From positions 1,364,001 to 1,428,000 of the forward strand of contig NZ_SSND01000001.1 of NCBI RefSeq assembly GCF_004799285.1: a DNA stretch of 64,000 nt, read 5' to 3'. A program made the position numbers and the translations under genes. Origin of the DNA: Aliigemmobacter aestuarii (GTDB lineage: Bacteria > Pseudomonadota > Alphaproteobacteria > Rhodobacterales > Rhodobacteraceae). The number at the start of each line of letters is the position of its first letter. Within the stretch, counting starts at the first letter, position 1. The notes under the pieces are model-generated. The model saw nothing but the letters and a program-made list of their open reading frames with translations, was not told the DNA's origin and searched no databases. Of the stretch, positions 25,562 to 34,328 are shown one piece after another.

Positions 25562-27466
25562 ATGGCCAAAGTCATTGGGATCGACCTCGGGACCACGAAC
25601 TCCTGCGTTGCCATCATGGATGGGTCGCAGCCCCGCGTGATCGAGAACTCGGAAGGCGCGCGCACGACGCCCTCCATCGTTGCCTTCACCGAAGGCGAAC
25701 GCCTTGTCGGCCAGCCCGCCAAGCGGCAGGCCGTCACCAACCCTTCCAACACCGTCTTTGCCGTCAAGCGCCTGATCGGTCGCCGCTTTGACGATGCGCA
25801 TATCGCCAAGGACAAGAAGAACCTGCCCTATGCCGTGGTGAACGGCGGCAATGGCGATGCCTGGGTCGAAGCGCGGGGCGAAAAGTTCTCGCCGGCGCAG
25901 ATCTCGGCGATGATCCTTCAGAAGATGAAGGAAACCGCCGAAAGCTATCTGGGCGAAACCGTCACGCAGGCGGTGATCACGGTTCCCGCCTATTTCAACG
26001 ACGCACAGCGCCAGGCCACCAAGGACGCCGGCAAGATCGCCGGCCTTGAAGTGCTGCGGATCATCAACGAACCGACCGCGGCCGCGCTGGCCTATGGCCT
26101 GGACAAGAAAGACACCAAGACGATCGCTGTCTATGACCTTGGCGGCGGCACGTTCGACATCACCATCCTGGAAATCGACGACGGCCTGTTCGAGGTGAAG
26201 TCGACCAACGGCGACACCTTCCTGGGTGGCGAAGACTTCGACATGCGGATCGTGACCTACCTCGCCGAGGAGTTCAAGAAAGAGCATGGCGTTGACCTGA
26301 CGCAGGACAAGATGGCGCTTCAGCGCCTGAAGGAAGCCGCCGAAAAGGCCAAGATCGAGCTTTCGTCCAGCCAGCAGACTGAGATCAACCAGCCGTTCAT
26401 CTCGATGGACAAGAACTCGGGCACGCCGCTTCACCTGGTGATGAAGCTGACCCGCGCCAAGCTGGAAAGCCTGGTGGCCGACCTGATCAAGGCGTCGATC
26501 AAGCCCTGCCAGGCCGCGCTGAAGGATGCGGGCCTGTCGACCGGCGACATCGACGAGGTGGTTCTGGTGGGCGGCATGACGCGCATGCCCAAGGTGGTCG
26601 AGGAAGTCACCAAGTTCTTCGGCAAGGAACCCCACAAGGGGGTGAACCCCGATGAGGTCGTCGCCATGGGTGCGGCCATCCAGGCCGGCGTGCTGCAGGG
26701 CGATGTGAAGGATGTCGTTCTGCTGGACGTCACTCCGCTGTCCCTGGGGATCGAAACGCTGGGTGGCGTGTTCACCCGCCTGATCGACCGCAACACCACG
26801 ATCCCGACCAAGAAATCGCAGGTCTTCTCGACCGCCGAGGACAACCAGTCGGCCGTGACGATCCGGGTGTTCCAGGGCGAACGCGAAATGGCCGCGGACA
26901 ACAAGATGCTGGGCCAGTTCAACCTTGAAAACATCCCGCCCGCCCCGCGTGGCGTGCCGCAGATCGAGGTGACCTTCGACATCGACGCGAACGGCATCGT
27001 TTCCGTGTCCGCCAAGGACAAGGGCACCGGGCGCGAACAGAAGATCACCATCCAGGCCTCGGGCGGTCTGTCGGATGACGAGATCGAAAAGATGGTCCGC
27101 GACGCCGAGGCGAATGCCGAGGCCGACAAGGCCCGCCGCGAGCTGGTGGAAACCAAGAACCAGGGCGAAAGCCTGCTGCATTCGACGAAGAAGTCGCTGG
27201 ACGAACACGGCGACAAGGTCGATCCCTCGACCGTCGAAGCCATCGAACTGGCGATGCAGCCGCTGGAAGACGCGCTGAAGGGCGAGGATGCGGGCAAGAT
27301 CCGCTCGGGCATCCAGAACCTGACGGAAGCGGCGATGAAGCTTGGCGAAGCCATCTACAAGGCCCAGCAGGCGGCCGACGGCGGGGATGAAGACAATCCG
27401 CGTTCGGTCGACGATGACATCGTCGATGCCGATTTCGAAGACCTCGGCGAAGACAAGCGGAAGTAA
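25562..27466 (+). CDS. dnaK: molecular chaperone DnaK (Hsp70)
   Basis: ATP-dependent chaperone working with DnaJ and GrpE; grpE is not in this window. Family marks: [18 protein letters not shown] (residues 4-21, phosphate-1 loop), [40 protein letters not shown] (phosphate-2) and [13 protein letters not shown] (adenosine region). The substrate-binding domain begins about residue 390 ([20 protein letters not shown]). The acidic end ([14 protein letters not shown]) resembles the usual EEVKD-like tail. The 634-residue length is normal. The start is ATG 25562, with GAGGA seven bases upstream. Confidence 0.98.
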   Translation: MAKVIGIDLGTTNSCVAIMDGSQPRVIENSEGARTTPSIVAFTEGERLVGQPAKRQAVTNPSNTVFAVKRLIGRRFDDAHIAKDKKNLPYAVVNGGNGDAWVEARGEKFSPAQISAMILQKMKETAESYLGETVTQAVITVPAYFNDAQRQATKDAGKIAGLEVLRIINEPTAAALAYGLDKKDTKTIAVYDLGGGTFDITILEIDDGLFEVKSTNGDTFLGGEDFDMRIVTYLAEEFKKEHGVDLTQDKMALQRLKEAAEKAKIELSSSQQTEINQPFISMDKNSGTPLHLVMKLTRAKLESLVADLIKASIKPCQAALKDAGLSTGDIDEVVLVGGMTRMPKVVEEVTKFFGKEPHKGVNPDEVVAMGAAIQAGVLQGDVKDVVLLDVTPLSLGIETLGGVFTRLIDRNTTIPTKKSQVFSTAEDNQSAVTIRVFQGEREMAADNKMLGQFNLENIPPAPRGVPQIEVTFDIDANGIVSVSAKDKGTGREQKITIQASGGLSDDEIEKMVRDAEANAEADKARRELVETKNQGESLLHSTKKSLDEHGDKVDPSTVEAIELAMQPLEDALKGEDAGKIRSGIQNLTEAAMKLGEAIYKAQQAADGGDEDNPRSVDDDIVDADFEDLGEDKRK

Positions 27467-27485
27467 GACCGCTGGAACAACGGGG

Positions 27486-27509
27486 GGGCGGTCCGGAAAC
27501 GGGCCGCCC
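27486..27509 (+). terminator. GAAA-capped hairpin between dnaK and dnaJ
   Basis: Ten-base-pair stem (one G-T pair) from 27486-27495 and 27500-27509 closed by a GAAA tetraloop. No T-run follows, so it is more likely an RNA-stability element or weak attenuator than a full terminator. It lies 30 bases before the dnaJ start. Confidence 0.55.
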
Positions 27510-27538
27510 TTCCCGGTTCCTGAAGGAGGCGATTTCCC

Positions 27539-28696
27539 GTGGCAAAGCGCGATTATTACGAAGTTCTCGGGGTCTCCCGCGGGGCCAGCGCCGAAGAGCT
27601 GAAGAAGGCCTATCGCCAGAAGGCGAAAGAGCTGCACCCCGACCGGAATTCCGACAATCCGAACGCCGAGGCCCAGTTCAAGGAAGTGAACGAGGCCTAC
27701 GACGTCCTGAAGGATGCCGACAAGAAGGCCGCCTATGACCGGTTCGGCCATGCCGCCTTTGAAAACGGCATGGGCGGAGGCGGCGGGGGCGGGCCGCGCG
27801 GCGGCTTCCAGCAGGGCGATTTCGCATCGGCCTTTTCGGACGTGTTCGAGGATCTGTTCGGCGATTTCATGGGTGGCCGTGGCGGCGGCGCCGGGGCGCG
27901 CGCCCGTGCGCAGCGCGGGTCCGACCTGCGCTACAACCTGCGCGTCACGCTTGAAGACGCCTACAAGGGCATCCAGAAGACGATCAACGTGCCGACCTCG
28001 GTCACCTGCGAGGGCTGTAACGGCACCGGGTCCGAAGGCGGGTCGGAGCCTGTCACCTGCCCCACCTGTTCAGGGATGGGGAAGGTCCGGGCGCAACAGG
28101 GCTTCTTCACCGTCGAACGCACCTGCCCCACCTGTTCGGGCGCGGGCCAGATCGTGAAGAACCCGTGCCGCGCCTGCGGCGGGTCGGGCCGGACGGAAAA
28201 GGAACGCGCGCTGTCGGTCAACATTCCGGCGGGCGTGGAGACCGGAACCCGCATCCGTCTGGCGGGCGAGGGCGAGGCGGGCCTGCGCGGCGGACCTTCG
28301 GGTGATCTTTACATCTTCATCGAGGTGCGCGAACACGCCATCTTCCAGCGCGACGGCGTGCACCTGTTCTGCCGCGTGCCGGTGCCGATGACCACCGCCG
28401 CCATGGGCGGCGAGGTCGAGGTGCCCACGATCGACGGCGGGATGAGCCGGGTGAAGGTGCCGGCGGGCAGCCAGTCGGGCAAGCAGATGCGCCTGCGCGG
28501 CAAGGGGATGCCTGCGCTGCGCGGCGGCGGCGCGGGGGACATGCTGATCGAACTGGCGGTGGAAACCCCGGTCAACCTGACAGCGCGCCAGAAGGAACTC
28601 TTGCGCGAGTTCGAGAAACTGTCGTCCGAGAACAACCCGGAAGGGTCGTCCTTCTTTTCCAAGGTCCGCAACTTCTGGGACGGGATGAAGAACTGA
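27539..28696 (+). CDS. dnaJ: co-chaperone DnaJ (Hsp40, type I)
   Basis: Stimulates the DnaK ATPase and delivers substrates. The J domain is residues 1-70 with the catalytic HPD at 33-35 ([11 protein letters not shown]). A Gly-rich linker follows ([11 protein letters not shown]). Four zinc-binding CxxCxGxG repeats are [24 protein letters not shown] and CRACGGSG, at about residues 158-218. The C-terminal substrate domains and a short dimer segment complete 385 residues. The start is GTG 27539, with AAGGAGG nine bases upstream. Confidence 0.97.
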   Translation: MAKRDYYEVLGVSRGASAEELKKAYRQKAKELHPDRNSDNPNAEAQFKEVNEAYDVLKDADKKAAYDRFGHAAFENGMGGGGGGGPRGGFQQGDFASAFSDVFEDLFGDFMGGRGGGAGARARAQRGSDLRYNLRVTLEDAYKGIQKTINVPTSVTCEGCNGTGSEGGSEPVTCPTCSGMGKVRAQQGFFTVERTCPTCSGAGQIVKNPCRACGGSGRTEKERALSVNIPAGVETGTRIRLAGEGEAGLRGGPSGDLYIFIEVREHAIFQRDGVHLFCRVPVPMTTAAMGGEVEVPTIDGGMSRVKVPAGSQSGKQMRLRGKGMPALRGGGAGDMLIELAVETPVNLTARQKELLREFEKLSSENNPEGSSFFSKVRNFWDGMKN

Positions 28697-28699
28697 AAC

Positions 28700-28725
28700 G
28701 GGGCCCCGCGGGGCCCCTTTCCTTT
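28700..28725 (+). terminator. intrinsic terminator after dnaJ
   Basis: A perfect 18-base palindrome (28700-28717) can fold to a seven-pair GC stem with a CGCG loop, followed by TTTCCTTT. It starts four bases after the dnaJ stop. Confidence 0.8.
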
Positions 28726-28729
28726 CCGG

Positions 28730-29770
28730 TCAGGCGGCGCTTTCCGCACGATTGTGGCGGATCGACGACCACAGCGACAGGCCGATGAACCCCGCCCCCA
28801 GAAGCCCGGTGATGATTTCGGGAATATGCACCAGGGTCTGGGCGAACATGACCGCCGACAGGATCATGATCGACCAGAAGGCGCCATGTTCCAGATAGCG
28901 GAACTGCGCCAGCGTCTGGCGTTCGACCAGCATGATCGTCATCGACCGGACATACATCGCCCCGATGCCAAGGCCGATGGCGATGAGGAACAGGTTCTGC
29001 GTCAGGGCGAAGGCGCCGATCACGCCGTCGAAGCTGAACGAGGCGTCCAGCACCTCAAGATAGAGGAACGCCCCCACGCCCCCTTTCGCGGCAAGATCCG
29101 TCGCCTCTTCGCTGGCGTCCAGAAGGTGCCCCACGACCTCGACAGCAAGAAAGGTCAACAGGCCCGAAACCCCGGCATAAAGGAACGTCGCCACATCCGC
29201 GGCCGGAATGACGGTGGCAAAGACCAGCATGACCGCCAGCACGACCGCCACCTCAAGCCCGCGGATCGAGGCGAAACGCGCCATCTGCCGTTCAAGTGTG
29301 GCGATCCAGTGGACCTCCTTGCCCTCGTCGAAGAAGTAGTTCAGCGCGACCATCATCAGGAAGGCGCCACCGAAGGCCGCGATCGACATATGCGCGCCGC
29401 CGATGATCCGGGCGTATTCGTCCGGCTCGCTCGCGGCCAGGCGGACCGCCTGCCACGGGCCAATCTTGGCGGCCACGACAACGATCAGCAGCGGAAAGAC
29501 GATCCGCATCCCGAAAACGGCGATGATGATGCCCCAGGTCAGGAACCGCTGCTGCCACTCCGGCGTCATGTCCTTGAGCTTGTTCGCGTTCACGATCGCA
29601 TTGTCGAAGGACAGGCTGATTTCCAGCACCGCAAGAATGGCTCCGATCAGGAAAAAGCCGAGCGCCCCCGCAAGCGTGCCGCCATAGGTCCACCCCAGCC
29701 AGAACGCCCCCGCAAGGCCGGCCGCAGTGACCAGAAAGGCCCAGCGGAAATAGTGGAGCGTGACCTGCAT
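28730..29770 (-). CDS. DUF475 (TerC-like) integral membrane protein, 346 aa
   Basis: Polytopic inner-membrane protein of the DUF475 family, related to TerC, a group linked to metal resistance and to metal loading of secreted proteins. About nine hydrophobic spans are visible. Typical acidic residues lie in or at membrane segments: AVLEISLSFDNAIVNANKL (about residues 49-67), and YLEVLDASFSFDGVIGAFAL (shown in part) in the second half, the two inverted halves that hold Asp/Glu in this superfamily. The start is ATG 29770; 35 further codons upstream are read only from a non-conserved frame. It is convergent with dnaJ and divergent from radC. Confidence 0.8.
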   Translation of the reverse strand: MQVTLHYFRWAFLVTAAGLAGAFWLGWTYGGTLAGALGFFLIGAILAVLEISLSFDNAIVNANKLKDMTPEWQQRFLTWGIIIAVFGMRIVFPLLIVVVAAKIGPWQAVRLAASEPDEYARIIGGAHMSIAAFGGAFLMMVALNYFFDEGKEVHWIATLERQMARFASIRGLEVAVVLAVMLVFATVIPAADVATFLYAGVSGLLTFLAVEVVGHLLDASEEATDLAAKGGVGAFLYLEVLDASFSFDGVIGAFALTQNLFLIAIGLGIGAMYVRSMTIMLVERQTLAQFRYLEHGAFWSIMILSAVMFAQTLVHIPEIITGLLGAGFIGLSLWSSIRHNRAESAA

Positions 29771-29897
29771 TTCCAAACCCCATCGGTTGCGACCGCACTC
29801 AGATACGGTTTCCCCCACGCGACAACAAGGGCGGCGGGCGTGCCGACCGGAAATTACGGTTAATCCTTTCTTCACGATCCGGCTGCAGGCTTTGCCG

Positions 29898-30680
29898 ATG
29901 TGCCCGACTCATGCCTTCAACGATGCCGCAGGCCTGCCGCTGTTCGCCCCCCCGGGGGACGAAGACGAAACGGCGCCCGGTCCGGCGCTGGCCGTCGGGG
30001 GCAGGCTGCCCTCCTACATCGCGGATCACCGCAAGCGCCTGCGCGCCCGGTTCATGGAAGGCGGCGCAGGGGCGATGCCGGATTACGAATTGCTTGAACT
30101 GATCCTGTTCCGCGCGATCCCTCGGCAGGATGTCAAGCCGCTCGCCCGCGCGCTGATCGACGCCTTCGGCGACCTGAACCGGGTGATCACTGCCCCCCTT
30201 CCCCGCCTGATGGAGGTGAATGGGGTTGGCGATGCCGTGGTGATGGAGCTGAAGCTGGTCGAGGCGGCTGCACAACGGATGGCCAGGGCACGGGTGATCC
30301 ACCGGCCGGTGCTGTCGTCATGGGCGGCGCTGCTGGATTACTGCCATACGACGATGGCACATCGTGAAACGGAACAGTTCCGGGTGCTTTACCTGGATCG
30401 CAAGAACGTGCTGATCGCGGACGAGGAACAGGCGCGGGGCACCGTCGATCATGTCCCGGTCTACCCGCGCGAGGTGGTCAAGCGCGCGCTGGAACTGAAC
30501 GCCAGCGCGCTGATCCTTGTGCACAATCACCCCTCTGGCGATCCCACGCCCTCGGAGGCCGACATCGGCATGACGATGCAGATCCGCGACGCGGCCGAGG
30601 TGATGGGGATCACGCTGCACGATCATCTGATCGTCGGCAAGGAACGCGAGGTCAGTTTCCGCTCCGAAGGATATCTCTAG
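29898..30680 (+). CDS. radC: RadC family JAB-domain protein, 260 aa
   Basis: The RadC family was once linked to DNA repair, but its true role is unsettled. A helix-hairpin-helix region (about residues 70-120, LMEVNGVGDAVVMELKLVE) precedes an MPN/JAB metalloprotease-like domain. The zinc motif is LVHNHPSGDPTPSEAD, matching H-x-H-x10-D, with an upstream Glu in the strand FRVLYLDRKN. The 260-residue length fits. ATG 29898 is preferred over a long upstream frame, with AGG eight bases before it. Confidence 0.88.
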   Translation: MCPTHAFNDAAGLPLFAPPGDEDETAPGPALAVGGRLPSYIADHRKRLRARFMEGGAGAMPDYELLELILFRAIPRQDVKPLARALIDAFGDLNRVITAPLPRLMEVNGVGDAVVMELKLVEAAAQRMARARVIHRPVLSSWAALLDYCHTTMAHRETEQFRVLYLDRKNVLIADEEQARGTVDHVPVYPREVVKRALELNASALILVHNHPSGDPTPSEADIGMTMQIRDAAEVMGITLHDHLIVGKEREVSFRSEGYL

Positions 30681-30717
30681 GCGGCCCCCGGCCCGGTCCA
30701 CGGCGCGCGCCGGGCGA

Positions 30718-32217
30718 TCATCCGCCGTGGGGCCTGAGCCAGACTTCGACGCGGCGATTGATCCGGCGGCCCCCGGCGGTGGTGTCGCAGGCCATCGGGC
30801 TGGTTTCCCCGAAGGCCGCAACGCGCGGCATCTCCTGGCCCTCGGGCAGATCCTCCACCAGACCGGACAGGGCCTGAAGCACCGCATCCGCCCTTGCGCG
30901 CGACAGGTCGCGGTTCGCCCGCGCATCGCCCGACCCGTCCGAAAACCCGACCAGAAGCATGTCCTCGCCGGTGAAAAGCCCCGCCTCCAACATCCGTGCC
31001 AGATCGGCCAGATTGTCGCGTGACGGTCCGTCCAGCGTGCTGGACCCGTCGGTGAACCGGAAGGTCAGCGAAAGCCGGTCAGCCCCGGCCATCATCTCGA
31101 CCAGGGCCTTCAGATCGGCCAGCGCCACATCCTCGCCCACCCCGCGCACCGCGTTGATCAGGCGCAGGCCATCGGCCGTCATCGGGCGGCGTTCCGGGGC
31201 GCGGTCCACATAGCCCGCCGCGGCAATCGCCGCCTGTGCCGCAGGCATCGACAGGAAATCCAGAAATTCGCGCGCCATCAGGGGCAGCCGGCGGCGGGGC
31301 GTCAGGAACCGGATCGGCAGCGCCAGCGGGTAATCCTCGGCCTTGACCGACAGCGCGTCGGGCAAGAGCGGAAAACCGCAGCTGTCGGTCAGCGGAAGAA
31401 CGCGCGCCTCCGCCGCTTCGGCCCGACCGATCATCGCCACCCCGTAGGGATCGCGCGCAACGGCCTGCGCCAGTGTTGCGGTATCGCCATGGCGCACCTC
31501 TGCCCGCACCGGGCGCCCCAGCCGGGTGTCCAGCGCCTGCTGGAAGGCGGCGGCCTGGTCCAGCGCATGGACGACGACCGGCATGTCAGGCCCGCCCAGT
31601 TCGGCCCAGTTCGTGACATCGCCGGCCAGCACCCGCGCCAGGTCAGCCGTGGCAATCGCCGGCAAGGGGTTGTCGGTGGCCACCACGGGCACAAGCGCAT
31701 CCAGCGCGATGGTGCGTTCGCCAAGCCCCGGCTCGGGATGGGGCGACAGGATCAGTTCGGCCCGTGCCGCCATCAGTTCGGCCCGTGCCCTGTCGGGCGA
31801 AAGGGGGGCAAAGCTGATCCTCGCCAGCGTCCGCCCCTCGGCCGGTTCGGTCAGCTCCAGCCGGAAACCGCCCGCTTCGGCGGTCTCGGCCACCTCAAGC
31901 CCGCGTTCGGCGGCAAAGGCCCGGAACAGGCTGGGCACAAGCGCCCGGCCCGCGCCTTGGTCGCCCACGATGCGGATCACCGCAAGCGGCGCGGTCAGAT
32001 CGGGGCAGCCCGGCCCGGTGCAGATCACGCCCTGCGCGTCGACCGTCAGAAGGCCATAGCGCGTTTCGATCCGGTAGAATTCGCCGTCAAAGCCCATCAG
32101 CGTGCCATCCAGCGTCAGCGCACCGTCGCGCGAGGTCAGCGACACATCCTGCGCCGCCGCCATCAACGGAACGAAAAGCGCGGCGAAGATCGCCGCGCAC
32201 AAGTGCCAGATTCGCAT
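30718..32217 (-). CDS. periplasmic PstS-like binding domain fused to OmpA domain, 499 aa
   Basis: A Sec signal peptide covers residues 1-22 (PLMAAAQ/DV). About residues 80-335 resemble a phosphate-type (PBP-like) substrate-binding domain: DLTAPLAVIRIVGDQGAGRA, LAGDVTNWAELGGPDMPVVV, and ALPIRFLTPRRRLPLMAREF. About residues 375-499 are an OmpA/MotB peptidoglycan-binding domain: LVGFSDGSGDARANRDLSRA, with the Asp and Arg pair for diaminopimelate, then INRRVEVWL. The fusion would tether a ligand sensor to the cell wall. No PstCAB transporter genes are near, so transport is unlikely to be its job. It ends convergently 37 bases from radC. Confidence 0.78.
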   Translation of the reverse strand: MRIWHLCAAIFAALFVPLMAAAQDVSLTSRDGALTLDGTLMGFDGEFYRIETRYGLLTVDAQGVICTGPGCPDLTAPLAVIRIVGDQGAGRALVPSLFRAFAAERGLEVAETAEAGGFRLELTEPAEGRTLARISFAPLSPDRARAELMAARAELILSPHPEPGLGERTIALDALVPVVATDNPLPAIATADLARVLAGDVTNWAELGGPDMPVVVHALDQAAAFQQALDTRLGRPVRAEVRHGDTATLAQAVARDPYGVAMIGRAEAAEARVLPLTDSCGFPLLPDALSVKAEDYPLALPIRFLTPRRRLPLMAREFLDFLSMPAAQAAIAAAGYVDRAPERRPMTADGLRLINAVRGVGEDVALADLKALVEMMAGADRLSLTFRFTDGSSTLDGPSRDNLADLARMLEAGLFTGEDMLLVGFSDGSGDARANRDLSRARADAVLQALSGLVEDLPEGQEMPRVAAFGETSPMACDTTAGGRRINRRVEVWLRPHGG

Positions 32218-32235
32218 GGACCCTGCCTGAATGCC

Positions 32236-33351
32236 TTACTCGGACTTGGCGAGTTTCAGGTCAGGAACAAGATTCTTCAACACCAGAATGTCGCCTGCGG
32301 CATCGCAATCCGGCATCGCCACGGTCAGTTCGGTGACGAAGGATTCGCCGCCAACGCTGGTCAGGGTTTCCCCCAGCAGATCGCGTCCGCAGGTGGCCTC
32401 GGTCACGGCGGCCTCGATGACCACCTCGACGGGCACATCCGCCGCCGCCGGATAGGTATAGACCTCGGCCAGCATCGGCAGATCGACCGCCCCGTCGCCC
32501 AGAAGCGTCAGGAAACCGCCCGCGGCGGGCACGCCGGGAAGCGGCTGGCGCGGGTCCGTGGCGGACACATGACCGGGCATGCCGTAATCGGCCCCGGCCT
32601 CGAAGGCATGAAGCTGGAATGCGTCATCGGCCAGCCATTGCACGGCAAAACGGCGGAACCCGGCCAGATCGGGTGCTTCGACCGATGCCTCGACCGCCTC
32701 GCCATCACCGAAAAGGACACTGACGGCGGCCTCGGTTTCCATCGCCGGAACCGAGGTGAAGACCGATCCGCTGGCCGAGGTGCGCGCGGTAAAGACAAGC
32801 CCGCCGTGGCGGATGACGACCCGTTGGTCAGGCCGGCAGGGCGCGGTCAGCGTCAGCCCGACCATCGCGTTTTCCTGCGCGACAAGGTCAAGCAGGATCG
32901 CGCAGTCGCCTTCGGCGGTCGGGGCCGGGGGGGCGGACGGTTCGGCGGACGGCAATGGCGTGGTGACCGTTGCGGCGGGCGGAAGAACGATCGCGGGTTC
33001 TGCCGTGGGCGCGAAAGGCGCCGCTTCGTCCGCGAGGGCCGCAATCTCGATCGGTGCGGCGTCCCCTGCATCGGCGGCGACCGTCGCGGGTTCCACGATC
33101 GGGGTTTGCCCCGGCGGAACATCGGGCACGGCAACCTCGGGTGCGCCTGCATCAGCCTGCGGGGCGGGTGCCTCGAAAGGCGCGCCTGCCGTCGCCCCAG
33201 CGGCGACAGCGGTGATCGCCCTGGGTTCCGCGGCGGCCGCCGCAGCCTGCTGCAGCCTTTGCTTTTCGGCCCGTGTCTGCACGAAATGGCCCGTGGCCAG
33301 GCCGGCCGCGACCAGCATGGCCGACAGGGCGAGACGACGTTTCAGTTCCAT
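32236..33351 (-). CDS. Pro/Ala-rich membrane-anchored protein near secA, 371 aa
   Basis: Function not known; homologues in Rhodobacterales are sometimes labelled translocase only because of the secA neighbourhood. A single N-terminal membrane anchor or uncleaved signal is at about residues 6-24 (RLALSAMLVAAGLATGHFV). A low-complexity Ala/Pro/Val linker runs from about 35 to 150. A beta-rich periplasmic domain follows (CAILLDLVAQENAMVGLTL, VVIRHGGLVFTARTSASG), with cysteines at CDAAG and CGRDL and one early (GDCAI). The start is ATG 33351. It is followed 18 bases later by the PstS-OmpA gene, which points to one envelope operon. Confidence 0.65.
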   Translation of the reverse strand: MELKRRLALSAMLVAAGLATGHFVQTRAEKQRLQQAAAAAAEPRAITAVAAGATAGAPFEAPAPQADAGAPEVAVPDVPPGQTPIVEPATVAADAGDAAPIEIAALADEAAPFAPTAEPAIVLPPAATVTTPLPSAEPSAPPAPTAEGDCAILLDLVAQENAMVGLTLTAPCRPDQRVVIRHGGLVFTARTSASGSVFTSVPAMETEAAVSVLFGDGEAVEASVEAPDLAGFRRFAVQWLADDAFQLHAFEAGADYGMPGHVSATDPRQPLPGVPAAGGFLTLLGDGAVDLPMLAEVYTYPAAADVPVEVVIEAAVTEATCGRDLLGETLTSVGGESFVTELTVAMPDCDAAGDILVLKNLVPDLKLAKSE

Positions 33352-33455
33352 CCGAGTGGCTCCCACCAGAACAACATGACGGGACGCTAGCCACGAATGC
33401 GGGCAAATGCGTGGCGATTCCGGGGAATGTTTCCAGCGGGGAAATGGCGAACGGG

Positions 33456-34283
33456 TCAGGCCCGGTTCGGCACCCAAAGCGTGCGTGTCTGCGGAAACTT
33501 CTGCGCACAGGCATCATAGACCGGCGCATAGAATGTGCGGATCTTCCGTTCCAGCTTTTCAGGAACATCCACCTTCTTTTCCGAAACGTTGACCTGAACA
33601 GACAGGTGATCGTCCTTGACCGGAACACCGAAGAAGGCCTCGATGCGTTCAAGCGAGGGAACCGTGAAGAGGTCTTCGTAGAAACCAAAGAAGGTCTGTT
33701 CAGGGGTAAAGACCTGTTCGATCCGCTCGATTGTCCTATGGTATTCGGTTCGCAGCCGATACTGCTCGGACTTGTAAAGGTTTTCCAACGCCCGGATGTC
33801 AGCCAAGACCCGCTCGTCATCGGAAATCGCGGGGTTGTCGCGGTTCTGCATCCGCGCCATGCTCCAGACCCGTTCGAACGGATCGCGCATCAGATAGACG
33901 ACGCGAAGGTCAAAGCCGCGATCTTCCAGACGGTCCCGGATGTCGCGCAGGGTCGCAACGTCAAGGCCGGCATAACTGGGCGTGATGTCACCCGTCATCC
34001 AGTTGCCGGCTTCGATAAGCCCATCGAAGAACGACGCGTAAAGATTGGGGTCGCGCTGCATGTCATGGCGAAGCTTGATCGCGTGATACTGCGGCTTTCC
34101 GGCGAGCGAGGCGAGACGCTCATCCGAGACCACAAACCCCTTCAGGCGCGGATCGGCGATGGCATCCCAGACGTGGTATTCCTTCAACGGGCCGAAATCG
34201 ACCCCGTCGAAAGAGCCAAGATAACTGTGCAGCCAGGTGGTGCCCGCCTTCTGCGCACCGAGGCCAAGAACGAAACGTTTCAA
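33456..34283 (-). CDS. sulfotransferase family protein, 275 aa
   Basis: Predicted cytoplasmic PAPS-dependent sulfotransferase, fourth in the window. The PAPS loop is VLGLGAQKAGTTWLHSYL (residues 5-22), the canonical QKAGTTWL form. The 3'-phosphate motif is VVYLMRDPFERVWSMARM, with R-D-P and Ser. FFGFYEDLFTVPSLERIEAF and a terminal KIRTFYAPVYDACAQKF complete the family pattern. The start is TTG 34283 with GGGGGA eight bases upstream; no in-frame ATG fits. It sits between secA and the envelope gene pair, away from the glycan blocks, so its acceptor is open. Confidence 0.82.
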   Translation of the reverse strand: MKRFVLGLGAQKAGTTWLHSYLGSFDGVDFGPLKEYHVWDAIADPRLKGFVVSDERLASLAGKPQYHAIKLRHDMQRDPNLYASFFDGLIEAGNWMTGDITPSYAGLDVATLRDIRDRLEDRGFDLRVVYLMRDPFERVWSMARMQNRDNPAISDDERVLADIRALENLYKSEQYRLRTEYHRTIERIEQVFTPEQTFFGFYEDLFTVPSLERIEAFFGVPVKDDHLSVQVNVSEKKVDVPEKLERKIRTFYAPVYDACAQKFPQTRTLWVPNRA

Positions 34284-34328
34284 GACGAATGTCCCCCGCT
34301 GTGGTTTCCCCCGAACCTGATCGACCGC

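Noticed and set aside
25244-27751. Very long open frame antisense to dnaK
   Set aside because: It mirrors dnaK codon by codon in GC-rich sequence, has no family motif and no ribosome site; it is a shadow.
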